Positions 26,919-36,898 of a stretch of DNA of 64,000 nucleotides are shown in pieces. Every line of letters starts with the position of its first letter. Within the stretch, counting starts at the first letter, position 1. The notes beneath the pieces were generated by a model that was not told the origin of the DNA, did not search any database, and saw only the letters and a program-made list of their open reading frames with translations. The position numbers and the translations under genes are program-made. Origin of the DNA: JBGNFV01 sp049645705 (lineage in GTDB: Bacteria > Bacteroidota > Bacteroidia > Cytophagales > Cyclobacteriaceae). The DNA lies in NCBI GenBank assembly GCA_049645705.1, contig JBARUK010000036.1, positions 109,846 through 173,845 of the forward strand, in the 5' to 3' direction.

Positions 26919-27832
26919 GAAGCCTTGCCGGTCTGATCAGAAGACATATCCGGGAAGAGTTTCACCTTCGCGCCACACTTATTGTCCTAGTATTTCTGAC
27001 CCTTGCCGTCGTGGTCAATGCCTACCTGGATATCGAGGACCACTACATAGACCAGGTATGGGCAGGCTCACCGGTACGACTGCTCTGGTACTTTCTGTTG
27101 TTTGCCATCCCCTACTACTTCGCCTGCTATGTACTACACCTGTATGGCTTGGTGGACAATGCCTTATCCAGTAAACGGTTTTACCTGTATTCCCTTTTCA
27201 TACTCCTGGTCATAGCCTTCGATTCTACGTTCGACTGGCATCATCAGCTTATACAGGAGCTTGCTGCTCCCGGGCTGGCCTATTGGGTACGAAAGTGCAG
27301 TAATAACCTTAAATCGCTTCTGACGGTCATTTTACCTCTTTCCATCTTCTACCTGGCCAGCAGGGACAAAAGCCGCTTCTATGGTCTGGGAAAGGGCACA
27401 GCACATTGGTACAATTATTTGCTGCTCCTGTTATTCATGGTACCCTTAGTAGCAGGCGCTTCATTTACAGAAGGGTTTCAGGAAGTGTATCCGCGGTATG
27501 CACCACTATTCAAAACATGGATTCCCGGCCGGGTACGTGTGGGAGTCTATGAGCTCACCTATGCTTTCGATTTTGTGACCACCGAACTGATGTTCCGGGG
27601 CTTTCTGGTGATAGGTATGGTACGGCTGCTTGGCTCTCAGGCTATACTTCCCATGGCCGCAGTCTATTGTTTTTACCATTTTGGGAAGCCGCCACTGGAG
27701 GCCTTCAGTTCTATATTCGGAGGGTATTTGCTGGGTATACTTGCCTATTACAGCCGCTCCATCATCGGCGGCATACTACTACATGTAGGGCTGGCCTGGA
27801 TGATGGAGCTGGCTGCATGGCTGCAGAAGTAA
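26900..27832 (+). CDS. CPBP family intramembrane metalloprotease
   Basis: A 310-residue membrane protein if started at ATG 26900, the ATG in repeat unit 5; the same frame is open back to ATG 26825, which would add 25 residues of VRHSV repeats. About seven to eight helices are seen. The CPBP (CAAX protease and bacteriocin-processing) motifs are TELMFRGFL, a variant of EExxxR with the first Glu replaced by Thr, CFYHFGKPP (FxxxH) and a later HVGLAWMMEL. The altered first motif raises doubt about catalysis. It overlaps the end of maf, and the true start is uncertain because of the repeat. Confidence 0.82.
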   Translation: MVRHSVRSLAGLIRRHIREEFHLRATLIVLVFLTLAVVVNAYLDIEDHYIDQVWAGSPVRLLWYFLLFAIPYYFACYVLHLYGLVDNALSSKRFYLYSLFILLVIAFDSTFDWHHQLIQELAAPGLAYWVRKCSNNLKSLLTVILPLSIFYLASRDKSRFYGLGKGTAHWYNYLLLLLFMVPLVAGASFTEGFQEVYPRYAPLFKTWIPGRVRVGVYELTYAFDFVTTELMFRGFLVIGMVRLLGSQAILPMAAVYCFYHFGKPPLEAFSSIFGGYLLGILAYYSRSIIGGILLHVGLAWMMELAAWLQK

Positions 27833-27839
27833 AGATCAG

Positions 27840-29234
27840 TTAGTCCTCGTCTTCCTCCTCTTCATTTTCTTCTTTATCTCCGCCTCTGCGTCTTTTTCGG
27901 TTAGATGATTCCTCTCTTTCCTTTGCTCTTATACGATCATCATCGGCCAGTTCCTTGCTCACAGCCAGGAAGGGACCGCTAACGATCTCCTGGCCTTCGC
28001 TGAGCCCTTCTGTTATTTCGATATTATCGAAGTCACTTATGCCCGTTTTTACGATTTTGAGGTCGGCCTTGCCTGCCTCGTTCAGAAAGACGATCTCTTC
28101 CACTTCGCCGTTAGACTTGTTCTCACGATAGGCGGCAACAGCCTCACCGTTTTCCAGGGTCCGGGTAGATACGGCCGAAAGCGGTACGGCCAGTACATTA
28201 CGCTTGACATCGGTCACTATATCCACACTGGCCGTCATACCGGGGCGGAAAGGCGCATCCGCAGGTGCTTCAGTGACCAGTTCGCGGTAGCTTTCATTCA
28301 ATATCCTCACTTTCACCTCAAACTCAGTTACCGCTTCGTCGGTCACTTTTGAGTTAGCTGTATTGGCAATGGCCGTCACTACTCCCTGAAACTGCTTCTC
28401 GGCAAAGCTGTAACTGTCCACATCTATCTCAGCAGTATCGCCTACGCCTACCTTGATGATATCGTTTTCGTTTACATCCACGCGTACTTCCATACGGCTG
28501 AGGTCGGCTATGCGCAGCATTTCTGTACCCTGCATCTGGCTTGTTCCTACCACACGCTCGCCCTTCTCTACGTTCAGAAGAGATACTATGCCTGTCATGG
28601 GAGCATATACACTGGTGAGGCTCAGGTTTTCCTTTGCTTCATTTACGTTTGCCTGCGCCGTTCTTACCATATAGTTGGACGCCACCACGTATTGTTTGGC
28701 TCCCTCCAGGTCCTGCTCAGCTACCAGGTAGTTGGTCTTGGCCTGCTCAAAATCGCTCGTACTGATTATAGAGTCGTCGAAAAGAGTTTGCTGACGATCA
28801 AATTCTGATTTCGTCCGCAGCTTTTGCGCTTCGGCCCTCGATAGCCTGGCCCTTGCTTCGGCCAGTGAGGCTCGCTGCTGATTCAGGGAAGCTTCCGCAC
28901 GCGCCAGGGCCGTCTGGAAGTTATCAGGCCGGATCCTGATCAGCAGGTCGCCCTGCTTTACGCTATCGCCTTCCTCCACATTGAGTTCGATGATCTCACC
29001 GGGCACATCAGGGCTGATCTTTACCTCTGTTTCGGGCTGGATGGTACCGGAAGCCGTTACTTTCTGGATAATGGTAGTTCTCCTTACTTCGGCGAGCTCA
29101 ACCTCTGTGGCATTTGGCTGCCCGATCCACCCCTGCCCCTTAGCGACAACAATAAAGGCGATGAGTATGATGAGAGCTACGCCCACAATCAGCCATGTGT
29201 TTTTGCTTTTTTTTCTACGTTTTGTAGTTGCCAT
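27840..29234 (-). CDS. Periplasmic adaptor (HlyD/MacA-like) of an efflux pump
   Basis: A 464-residue membrane-fusion protein with an N-terminal membrane helix (residues about 13-31), the lipoyl half-motif PDVPGEIIELNVEEGDSVKQGDLL, a long coiled-coil hairpin (about 105-190), the second half-motif VYAPMTGIVSLLNVEKGERV and beta-barrel domains ending at FRPGMTASVDI. The C-terminus carries a basic then very acidic tail (KRRRGG... then Glu/Asp run), which is unusual. It lies 36 bp downstream of a TolC gene. No inner-membrane permease (MacB or RND) is found next to it. Confidence 0.92.
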   Translation of the reverse strand: MATTKRRKKSKNTWLIVGVALIILIAFIVVAKGQGWIGQPNATEVELAEVRRTTIIQKVTASGTIQPETEVKISPDVPGEIIELNVEEGDSVKQGDLLIRIRPDNFQTALARAEASLNQQRASLAEARARLSRAEAQKLRTKSEFDRQQTLFDDSIISTSDFEQAKTNYLVAEQDLEGAKQYVVASNYMVRTAQANVNEAKENLSLTSVYAPMTGIVSLLNVEKGERVVGTSQMQGTEMLRIADLSRMEVRVDVNENDIIKVGVGDTAEIDVDSYSFAEKQFQGVVTAIANTANSKVTDEAVTEFEVKVRILNESYRELVTEAPADAPFRPGMTASVDIVTDVKRNVLAVPLSAVSTRTLENGEAVAAYRENKSNGEVEEIVFLNEAGKADLKIVKTGISDFDNIEITEGLSEGQEIVSGPFLAVSKELADDDRIRAKEREESSNRKRRRGGDKEENEEEEDED

Positions 29235-29270
29235 ACGGAATATGTTAGCGTACGATGAGTCAATATTAGA

Positions 29271-30722
29271 TTAGTCGAGCGAAATCGGTTCACCCTGGTA
29301 GAATTCCAGTATTTTCTTTTTGAAGATGTATTCGAATCTGGCGTTCAATAGCTCAGAGCGGGCACGGAACAGGTTATTAGTAGCCAGTTGGTAGTCTACA
29401 AAGTTCAGAGAGCCCACGTTGTACTGCTTTTCGGTAGCACGGAAAGCTTCCTCAAGTGATTCTACCTGCTCCTGGCTGGCTTCGTATGATTCTGCTGCTG
29501 CCAGCACATCCGTATAAGCCGTTTCTATATTCTGGCGTATGGTTTGCCTTGCCTGAAGCGCCTGTAGTTCCGCACGTTCACGGGTTATGTGGGCCCGCTG
29601 TACGTTATTCCTGGTCCTGAAGCCGTTCAGTATGGGAATGTTCAGGCTAATAAAGGCTCTCTGGGCGAAGTTCTCTTCAAACTGCTGGAATACCCCTATA
29701 CCGGATTCCGTGCTTCTTGCCACCGTGTTAATCTCAGTCAAAACTACCTGATTACGGTCCGATTCCAGAAACCCGATCGGTTGTAACACAGTTATAGAGT
29801 CACCAAATATGGTTCGGTTCTCTCCCAGGCTGGAGTAGTTCGTACTCAGCGCACCTCCTATACTTATAGATGGATAGTAATCGCCTTTTGCAGCCAATAT
29901 GCCATATTCGCTGCCCTCCACTGCCTTGTCGGCACTTTCTATTTCAGGCAAGACGGTCTGGGCCTTGTCATAGATAGCACCGGGAGACTGGCTGAGTGGT
30001 TCTATAGCCTCAAGTTCCAGGTTAGGGTTCTCTACATCTATTTCCGTACCGGCAGGGAGTTGTAGAAGTTGTTTCAGGTTCAATTTAGCTATCGCCAGGT
30101 TGTTCCTTGCCTGGATCAGGTCCCGGCGGTTACCGGCAAGCTGGGCTTCGAACTCCAACAGGTTACTGGCAGGCAGCACGCCTGCATCTACCAGGCGCCT
30201 GGTCCTTTCTACCTGTCTGCTGGTGGTTTCCATCTGGCTATCGGCGATCTTGATCTGCTCTTTAGCAAATAGTATGGTGAGATACTGGTTTGCTACGGTT
30301 AGCGTGATGTTGTTTTCCGTTGCCTTGAGCGATGCCTGACTGGAGAGGGTATTGGCCTCCTGTTGTTTGATCGTATTTCGCAGATTCAATCCTCCGAACA
30401 GCAGGAAACTGCCATTGAGGTTTACCGAAGAAAATTTTACTTCCGTATTCACAAAGTCGTTAGTAGTAGGGTCAATGGACCTACCCCAGCTGTACCCCGC
30501 CGAGCCACTGCCGTTAAATGTAGGAAGCTGATTGAGCCGGGCCTGATTCAGGCTTACTTCGCTTTGTCTTACATCCAGGCGGGCTTGTCTGACGGTCAGG
30601 TTGTTCCGGACAGCATGGCTGATAGCCTCTTTCAGAGACCAGACCTCTACGTCCTGGGCTATAGCTCCTACGGACATAAATATGCCCAGCAGCGCGCCTA
30701 TATATTTTTTCCTGTTATTCAT
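29271..30722 (-). CDS. TolC family outer membrane efflux protein
   Basis: A 483-residue protein with a signal peptide (GALLGIFMSVGAIAQD) and two TolC-type repeats, each with long helices and short beta strands (AISHAVRNNLTVRQARLDVRQSEVSLNQARL and the later counterpart with AERAELQALQARQTIRQNIETAY). It forms the trimeric outer-membrane exit duct with the downstream adaptor. I chose ATG 30722; ATG 30740 would overlap the sdaAB stop. It follows sdaAB by 7 bp, so the three genes look like one operon. Confidence 0.93.
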   Translation of the reverse strand: MNNRKKYIGALLGIFMSVGAIAQDVEVWSLKEAISHAVRNNLTVRQARLDVRQSEVSLNQARLNQLPTFNGSGSAGYSWGRSIDPTTNDFVNTEVKFSSVNLNGSFLLFGGLNLRNTIKQQEANTLSSQASLKATENNITLTVANQYLTILFAKEQIKIADSQMETTSRQVERTRRLVDAGVLPASNLLEFEAQLAGNRRDLIQARNNLAIAKLNLKQLLQLPAGTEIDVENPNLELEAIEPLSQSPGAIYDKAQTVLPEIESADKAVEGSEYGILAAKGDYYPSISIGGALSTNYSSLGENRTIFGDSITVLQPIGFLESDRNQVVLTEINTVARSTESGIGVFQQFEENFAQRAFISLNIPILNGFRTRNNVQRAHITRERAELQALQARQTIRQNIETAYTDVLAAAESYEASQEQVESLEEAFRATEKQYNVGSLNFVDYQLATNNLFRARSELLNARFEYIFKKKILEFYQGEPISLD

Positions 30723-30729
30723 AGTTCGT

Positions 30730-31416
<687 letters not shown>

Positions 31417-31494
31417 AAATATATTACTGTTCCGATATTCGTTATTTTGGTCGAGCGAAATAATATAATTCTTTACCAGTGGCGAAATAGCTTT

Positions 31495-32298
31495 ATGAAA
31501 ATACTTTTCGACGGCATTATTTATCCTGAAACCACCCCATTATTGACTTTTTCCGATCGGGGTTTACTTTACGGCGATGGTATTTTTGAGACGATGTTAA
31601 TGACAGACGGTCATATCCGAAACCTCTCCGGGCATGTAAACCGGATCAGTGAAGGAATGAAAGTCCTTCAGATACAGGGAAAAATAGCTGAGGATGTAAT
31701 CCGCGAGAAAGCCATAAGCCTGGCAAAAGAGCACGCTCTCACAGGAATGGTAAGAGTCAAATGGGTGATATGGAGAAAGCCCGGCGGCCTGTACACACCT
31801 GCCTCGGAAGACTTTCACGAACTGATCAAGGTAACACCCTTCTCGCCCGGTACCGCAGAGGTACAGAAGGCTGATTTTGCCGAAAAGGCCATTGTCAGTT
31901 ACTCTGCCATAAGCCGTTTCAAAACAGTAAGTGCCCTCCCCTACGTGCTGGCCTCTATAGAATGCCGTGACAGATCAATGGACGATCTTATCATTCTATC
32001 CGCGGACGGCAATGTAGCCGAATGCCTGTACTCCAACCTATTCTGGGGCACCGGCAGGCTACTGCATACCCCGTCCCTTCAGACCGGGTGCATAGAAGGG
32101 GTCAGAAGAAAAGCCCTGCTGAAGCATCTGCCAGAGCTTGGCTACACCATAAAAGAAACACTGAGCCGCCCTCAAGAACTGCTTAGCGCTGATTATACTT
32201 TCCGTACCAATGCCACCTCTATCGTACCTATACGGCAGATTGCCAGTCACACCTATCAGTCTGTACCTGACGATATCCTCTCATTAACCGAAGTCTAA
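31495..32298 (+). CDS. Class IV aminotransferase (branched-chain aminotransferase / ADC lyase family)
   Basis: A 267-residue PLP enzyme. I chose ATG 31495, since the frame upstream overlaps sdaAB in antisense and has no family character. The fold-type IV motifs are LTFSDRGLLYGDGIFETML (residues about 17-35), the PLP lysine Lys 143 in SRFKTVSALPY, and GNVAECLYSNLFW. The short length and sequence are close to aminodeoxychorismate lyase (PabC, folate synthesis), and the adjacent thyA gene fits that, but a branched-chain or D-amino acid aminotransferase cannot be ruled out. Its stop overlaps the thyA stop by four bases. Confidence 0.85.
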   Translation: MKILFDGIIYPETTPLLTFSDRGLLYGDGIFETMLMTDGHIRNLSGHVNRISEGMKVLQIQGKIAEDVIREKAISLAKEHALTGMVRVKWVIWRKPGGLYTPASEDFHELIKVTPFSPGTAEVQKADFAEKAIVSYSAISRFKTVSALPYVLASIECRDRSMDDLIILSADGNVAECLYSNLFWGTGRLLHTPSLQTGCIEGVRRKALLKHLPELGYTIKETLSRPQELLSADYTFRTNATSIVPIRQIASHTYQSVPDDILSLTEV

Positions 32299-33089
32299 AC
32301 CGATACGGCCGCGCGTATATGAGGATGAGGGTGGTAGTCTTTTAGGGCAAAGTCTTCGAACGTAAACCCGAAAATATCTTTGATGTCCGGGTTCAATTCC
32401 ATTACAGGCAGGGGTCGAGGGTCGCGGCTGAGTTGCAGTCTCGCCTGCTCCAGGTGGTTGGTATACAAGTGAGCATCTCCGAATGTATGCACAAAATCGC
32501 CCGGCTGCAGCTCACACACCTGAGCCACCATAAGTGTAAGCAGTGCATAGCTGGCGATGTTAAAAGGCACACCCAGGAAGACATCCGCACTGCGCTGGTA
32601 TAGCTGACAACTGAGTTTTCCCTCGGCTACGTAGAACTGGAACAGCGTATGGCAGGGAGGCAGGGCCATGTTGTCTACATCGGCTACATTCCATGCGCTG
32701 ATGATGTGGCGGCGGCTGTCGGGGTTCTTTTTGATCTGCTCCATCAGCTTTGCCATCTGGTCTATGGTGCCGCCGTTGCCGTCCGGCCAGCTTCGCCACT
32801 GGTATCCGTATACCGGCCCCAGATCGCCCTCATCGTCTGCCCACTCGTCCCAGATACTCACCTTATTTTCATTCAGGTACCTGATATTCGTATCGCCCTT
32901 CAGAAACCACAGCAGTTCGTGAATGATGGAGCGCAGGTGCACTTTTTTGGTCGTAATAAGGGGGAAGCCCTCACTCAGGTCAAAGCGCAACTGATGGCCG
33001 AAAACACTGATAGTACCCGTACCGGTCCTGTCTTCTTTTTTTACACCATTATCCAGTATGTGCTGCATCAGGTCTAAGTACTGCCTCAT
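32295..33089 (-). CDS. thyA: Thymidylate synthase
   Basis: The 264-residue product makes dTMP from dUMP and methylene-tetrahydrofolate. The catalytic cysteine is Cys 146 (ALPPCHTLFQF), with RTGTGTISVFGHQLRF near the N-terminus, QLYQRSADVFLGVPFNIASYALL and GDAHLYTNHLEQ. Length and sequence match the E. coli type. The gene ends in a 4-bp tail-to-tail overlap with the aminotransferase gene. No folA gene follows. Confidence 0.98.
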   Translation of the reverse strand: MRQYLDLMQHILDNGVKKEDRTGTGTISVFGHQLRFDLSEGFPLITTKKVHLRSIIHELLWFLKGDTNIRYLNENKVSIWDEWADDEGDLGPVYGYQWRSWPDGNGGTIDQMAKLMEQIKKNPDSRRHIISAWNVADVDNMALPPCHTLFQFYVAEGKLSCQLYQRSADVFLGVPFNIASYALLTLMVAQVCELQPGDFVHTFGDAHLYTNHLEQARLQLSRDPRPLPVMELNPDIKDIFGFTFEDFALKDYHPHPHIRAAVSV

Positions 33090-33206
33090 AGGTATCTGTT
33101 TGCTATAATTTTTAAGTGAAATATAAAACCACCATTGTATGCAGAGGAGGTTTTGTAGATTTACAAATTAAGTAAAAAATACCTTAGTCCGAACAGCGCT
33201 TTCCGC

Positions 33207-35447
33207 ATGCCGAGAAAATATGCCCTGCTTGTATTGATCCTGATCCTTTTGGCATCCGTATGGCAGGTCACAAACCTCCGGAATCTCCGCTTCGATTATG
33301 ATTTTGAGAACTTCCTGCCTATCGGTGATCCCGAACTGGACTACTACCGGTATTTCAGAGATAACTTTGAATCAGATAACGACTACCTCCTCATAGGTCT
33401 TACCGCCACTGAGTCCGTGCTCTCCGAAGCTTTTACAGATAAACTAAGCAGGCTAACGGACAGCCTGGAAGCCACAGACGGCGTAAGGTCCGTCATATCA
33501 CCTGCCAATACCGGGGGCAGACGCATGCTGCCAGATGGTAATGTACTCGTACTTCCCTGGTTGAAAAATGGCGGGCAGAGCGACAGCCTCCGCATAGCGC
33601 GTAACCGGAGCCTCACCTGGCCTTTTGTAGATGATGAGTACAAGCGCGTAAGCCTGCTGGTGAACCTGGTACCACCGAACGGCAAAAAAGCTTCTGACAA
33701 ACTGGTAGATGCTGTATACCTGGTACTCGACAGGGCAGGTTTCCCGCGTGACGAGGTGGCCGTAGCCGGTAAGGTACGGGCACAGCAGCACTATGTGGGG
33801 CTCATGCAAAAAGAAATGCCTCGCCTGCTGGGTATATCCATAGTAGTTGTACTCATCCTTCTGTACATGCTGTATCGCAGTCTGTGGTGGATATGCCTGC
33901 CCCTGGCGGCAGTGAGCCTTACCGTATTATGGGTACTTGGATTTATGGCCGAGGCCGACATCCCGGTAGACATTATGATGGTGGCCCTGCCCAGCATACT
34001 CTTCGTAGTGGCTACCTCCGACGTTATTCACCTGCTTACCCGCTACCTGGCCGAGCTCAGGCTGAACAAGCCCAATGCAGAAGCACTGAAGGTAGCGTTT
34101 AAAGATGTAGGCCTTGCTACGTTTCTGACCTCACTTACCACCGCAGCCGGATTCTTAACTTTACTTACGGCCAGTATTCGTCCCATTCGTTCATTCGGTG
34201 TAGTGGCAGGTGCGGGTGTTTTTGTAGCCTTCATCGTTGCTTTTACACTGCTACCCGCCTTACTGACCATACTGCCCAGGCCGTCGGTGCACAAGGCCGT
34301 AAAGTCTGCCAAAGAGTGGCAGAAGAGACTGAACCTGATACTCACATATGCATTGAAGCATCGCAAGCTGATCATAATCGGTAGTGTGGTGATTACACTA
34401 CTATCGGTGGCTGGTACCTCCCTTATCAGAACAGACAGCTACCTTATCTCAGATCTGCCCGAAAGCGACCCGCTACGCAGCGATTTTCAGTTTATCGACC
34501 AGCACTTTGGCGGCTCTCGCACATTTGAGATCACCTTTACCACTCCTGACTCGCTTTCGCTTTATGACCTGCAGATGCTGAAAGCACTGGAAGTATTTGA
34601 GCAGGACATAGCCCGGGGCCCGGTCAGGGTCATAGCTTCCCCCCTCCTCCTGGCTTATGCTACTAACCAGACCCTTTCCGGAGGTGACCCGCAGGCCTTT
34701 CGCCTGCCGAAGGGAGAAGCAGAACTGGCGCGGTTCAGAAAATACATCAGCAGGGCCAGCCGCAGTTCGAAATATCCGCTGGAAGCCGATAGCGGCAACA
34801 CCTACCGTATCAGCGGCCGGGTCGCAGACATAGGCAGCGAGGCCACCCTGCAGGAAGTAGAGCGGCTGAGAGGAGCAGTAGAAGCCTCTGACTACGGCTC
34901 ACTTTTATCTCCCAGGTTTACGGGTACCTCCCTCCTTATCGACCATAATAACGAGACCCTTACCAAGAACATGGTAACAGGTCTGCTACTCGCTATACTG
35001 CTGGTAGCCATTGTCGCTGGCCTTATGTACCGCGACATCAAAATGGCGATCATAGCCCTGATCCCCAACCTGCTTCCTATGCTCATCACCGCCGCCGTTA
35101 TGGGCTTTGCAGGCATTACCCTCAGGCTTAGCACCTCGGTCATATTTACGATCGCTTTCGGCATAGCAGTAGATGACACCTTGCATTTTTTGAGTAAATT
35201 GAGGCTGATGGAGAAACGGGGATATAACCGAAAAAGAGCATTGCAGGTGACCTTTCGACTCACCGGCAAAGCTATCGTGGTCACCACTCTGTTGCTGGCT
35301 TCAGGGTTTATTACCTTCCTGTTCAGCCGGTTCGGCGCCATTTACTACATGGGGCTGCTGGTATCTGTTACCCTCGTATCAGCACTGGTGGTCGATCTGC
35401 TGTTGCTACCTGTCATTTTGAGCTATTTCAGACGATCTTCTAAATGA
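33207..35447 (+). CDS. RND superfamily exporter (MMPL/SSD type)
   Basis: A 746-residue protein with the RND two-fold layout: one N-terminal helix, a periplasmic domain (about residues 30-195), five helices (about 200-370), then another helix, a second periplasmic domain and five more helices. The proton-relay region of the first half is PVDIMMVALPSILFVVATSDVIHLLTRYL, and of the second IAFGIAVDDTLHFLSKLRL, both with Asp. The size is that of single-component lipid or hydrophobe exporters, not of tripartite AcrB pumps. Substrate unknown. Its stop overlaps the next start by 4 bp. Confidence 0.9.
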   Translation: MPRKYALLVLILILLASVWQVTNLRNLRFDYDFENFLPIGDPELDYYRYFRDNFESDNDYLLIGLTATESVLSEAFTDKLSRLTDSLEATDGVRSVISPANTGGRRMLPDGNVLVLPWLKNGGQSDSLRIARNRSLTWPFVDDEYKRVSLLVNLVPPNGKKASDKLVDAVYLVLDRAGFPRDEVAVAGKVRAQQHYVGLMQKEMPRLLGISIVVVLILLYMLYRSLWWICLPLAAVSLTVLWVLGFMAEADIPVDIMMVALPSILFVVATSDVIHLLTRYLAELRLNKPNAEALKVAFKDVGLATFLTSLTTAAGFLTLLTASIRPIRSFGVVAGAGVFVAFIVAFTLLPALLTILPRPSVHKAVKSAKEWQKRLNLILTYALKHRKLIIIGSVVITLLSVAGTSLIRTDSYLISDLPESDPLRSDFQFIDQHFGGSRTFEITFTTPDSLSLYDLQMLKALEVFEQDIARGPVRVIASPLLLAYATNQTLSGGDPQAFRLPKGEAELARFRKYISRASRSSKYPLEADSGNTYRISGRVADIGSEATLQEVERLRGAVEASDYGSLLSPRFTGTSLLIDHNNETLTKNMVTGLLLAILLVAIVAGLMYRDIKMAIIALIPNLLPMLITAAVMGFAGITLRLSTSVIFTIAFGIAVDDTLHFLSKLRLMEKRGYNRKRALQVTFRLTGKAIVVTTLLLASGFITFLFSRFGAIYYMGLLVSVTLVSALVVDLLLLPVILSYFRRSSK

Positions 35448-36490
35448 GAACCTGGCTACTGATCTACATGGTAACCGCTTTGATCTCCTGCCAGACAGAG
35501 TCATCAGAGCAAACGGTAGTGAGTGCTACCGAAAGGATAGACGGGCTCAACCTGGTGGCTTCCCCTGAAGTACCGAAGCCGGAAAGCTTTACGACTATCA
35601 GAGAAACCGGCACCGAATGGGTAGCCATCATTCCTTATGCCTTTAGCCGCCCGGGCCAGAGCCAGGTAATCTATAACACAGAACGCCAGTGGGCTGGCGA
35701 GAGGAGAGAAGGCGTGATACAAACTATCAGGATGGCACATGAGGCCGGCCTGAAGGTCATGATGAAGCCTCACATATGGGTACTGGGACAGGGCTGGATG
35801 GGCGATTTTAAGCTGGAAAATAAAGAAGACTGGCAGAAGTGGGAAAAGGCCTATACTGACTACCTGTTGTATTATACAGTGTTGAGCGATTCACTGGATG
35901 TAGACATGATCTGTATAGGTACTGAAATGCGCCAGGTAGTCAATACCCGGCCCGGCTTTTTTCCTGCCCTCATAGATAGTATAAAGACAGTATACGATGG
36001 CAGGCTAACCTACGCTGCCAACTGGGACAACTACCGAAATGTCACCTTCTGGCAACATCTGGATTATATAGGTGTAGATGCCTATTTTCCCCTGTCAGAT
36101 GATCCCCTGCCTTCTCTGGCCAATCTGCAGGAAGCCTGGCGCCCGCTGGCAGACGAACTGGGCCGGTATGCACATGAGGAAGACCGCCCGGTACTGTTTA
36201 CCGAATACGGTTATGAAAGTACTACCTACCCTGCGGCCGGTCACTGGAAGGAGCACAAACGCACCTGGAATGAGGAAGCCCAATCTATAGCACTGGAAAG
36301 TCTGTATGCAACTTTCTGGCAACAAAAGCCCTGGTTTGCCGGTGGATTCCTGTGGAAGTGGCACCCTACACAGGCAACGATGCAAAGTGGTGAAGACAGG
36401 GAGAAGTATACTGTACAGAACAAAGCGGGGCTGAAAACACTGAAGAAATGGTATGCCGGAACGGAAAATAAAGAGGGGACAAAAAAGTAA
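35444..36490 (+). CDS. GH113-like glycoside hydrolase lipoprotein
   Basis: A 348-residue protein with a lipobox (VTALISC, Cys 16) and a TIM-barrel body. DGLNLVASPEVP, HEAGLKVMMKPHIWV, YIGVDAYFPLSDDP, the putative acid/base Glu 161 in CIGTEMRQ and the putative nucleophile Glu 254 in FTEYGYES fit glycoside hydrolase family 113 and its relatives, mostly beta-mannanases. It starts inside the stop region of the RND gene (ATGA overlap), so the two are translationally coupled. It may act on the outer surface of the cell or in the periplasm. Substrate not proven. Confidence 0.85.
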   Translation: MRTWLLIYMVTALISCQTESSEQTVVSATERIDGLNLVASPEVPKPESFTTIRETGTEWVAIIPYAFSRPGQSQVIYNTERQWAGERREGVIQTIRMAHEAGLKVMMKPHIWVLGQGWMGDFKLENKEDWQKWEKAYTDYLLYYTVLSDSLDVDMICIGTEMRQVVNTRPGFFPALIDSIKTVYDGRLTYAANWDNYRNVTFWQHLDYIGVDAYFPLSDDPLPSLANLQEAWRPLADELGRYAHEEDRPVLFTEYGYESTTYPAAGHWKEHKRTWNEEAQSIALESLYATFWQQKPWFAGGFLWKWHPTQATMQSGEDREKYTVQNKAGLKTLKKWYAGTENKEGTKK

Positions 36491-36536
36491 GGCGCAGACA
36501 ACTTTCGGTTTTACCCGTCTATTGAACTGCGCCTTG
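36489..36536. repeat. Long-loop inverted repeat 1
   Basis: AAGGCGCAG (36489-36497) and CTGCGCCTT (36528-36536) are perfect 9-base arms with a 30-base loop, starting within the GH113-like stop codon. No T-run follows; it is followed by TCAACCAAACCACTAAACCT then ATGAAA. A second similar element lies 172 bp downstream. Confidence 0.7.
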
Positions 36537-36660
36537 TCAACCAAACCACTAAACCTATGAAAAAGAAAACGCTGCTATATTAGCAAATTTTTATGCTATT
36601 AAGTTCCTGACATTCATAGTCAAAAACTGTTTTTTTGTCACATTAGGAACAGGTTAAAGA

Positions 36661-36711
36661 ACTGCCCGGCTACCCAACTTCACTCATCCACAATCACTTG
36701 AGCCGGGCAGT
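36661..36711. repeat. Long-loop inverted repeat 2
   Basis: ACTGCCCGGCT (36661-36671) and AGCCGGGCAGT (36701-36711) are perfect 11-base arms with a 29-base loop. Like repeat 1 it is followed by a TCAACCA segment, a CTAAAC segment and an ATGAAA, so the two look like copies of one architecture with different stem sequences. Confidence 0.75.
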
Positions 36712-36869
36712 ACGATCAACCATTATGAACCCTAAACTATACATGAAATCAAATCACTTTCCTCCCGTTATTTCATTCAATGCCTCATGCACTAAAGTAG
36801 AAGATCATCCTCTTCCGGGGAGAGGCCGGTCATTTACCAGCCCTTTCAGATACATTACACTAATATCAA

Positions 36870-36884
36870 ATAATTAGTTTCCTT
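36870..36884. repeat. 15-bp direct repeat, copy downstream of tetR
   Basis: ATAATTAGTTTCCTT, identical to a second copy at 37533-37547; together they bracket the tetR gene at about 14 and 25 bp. Confidence 0.75.
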
Positions 36885-36898
36885 TCAAGGAGAATTTT

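Larger units (their letters stand above)
36537..36898. other. Gene-free interval with hairpins and a doubtful small ORF
   Basis: Between the GH113-like gene and the TetR gene there is no supported gene. The interval holds two long-loop inverted repeats, a T-rich patch (36630-36637), and a 50-codon frame from ATG 36725 to TAG 36875 with no recognised motif, which may be chance. A 7-residue frame also starts at 36557. Whether these are leaders of lost genes is not known. Confidence 0.5.

Noticed and set aside
26762..26965. Minus-strand MSDHR repeat frame at the tandem repeat
   Set aside because: It is open only because the repeat unit has no stop in that frame; no start signal or family.
36725..36877. 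50-codon frame near inverted repeat 2
   Set aside because: No motif, no homologue recalled, and the hairpin context suggests non-coding DNA; left as a remark only.
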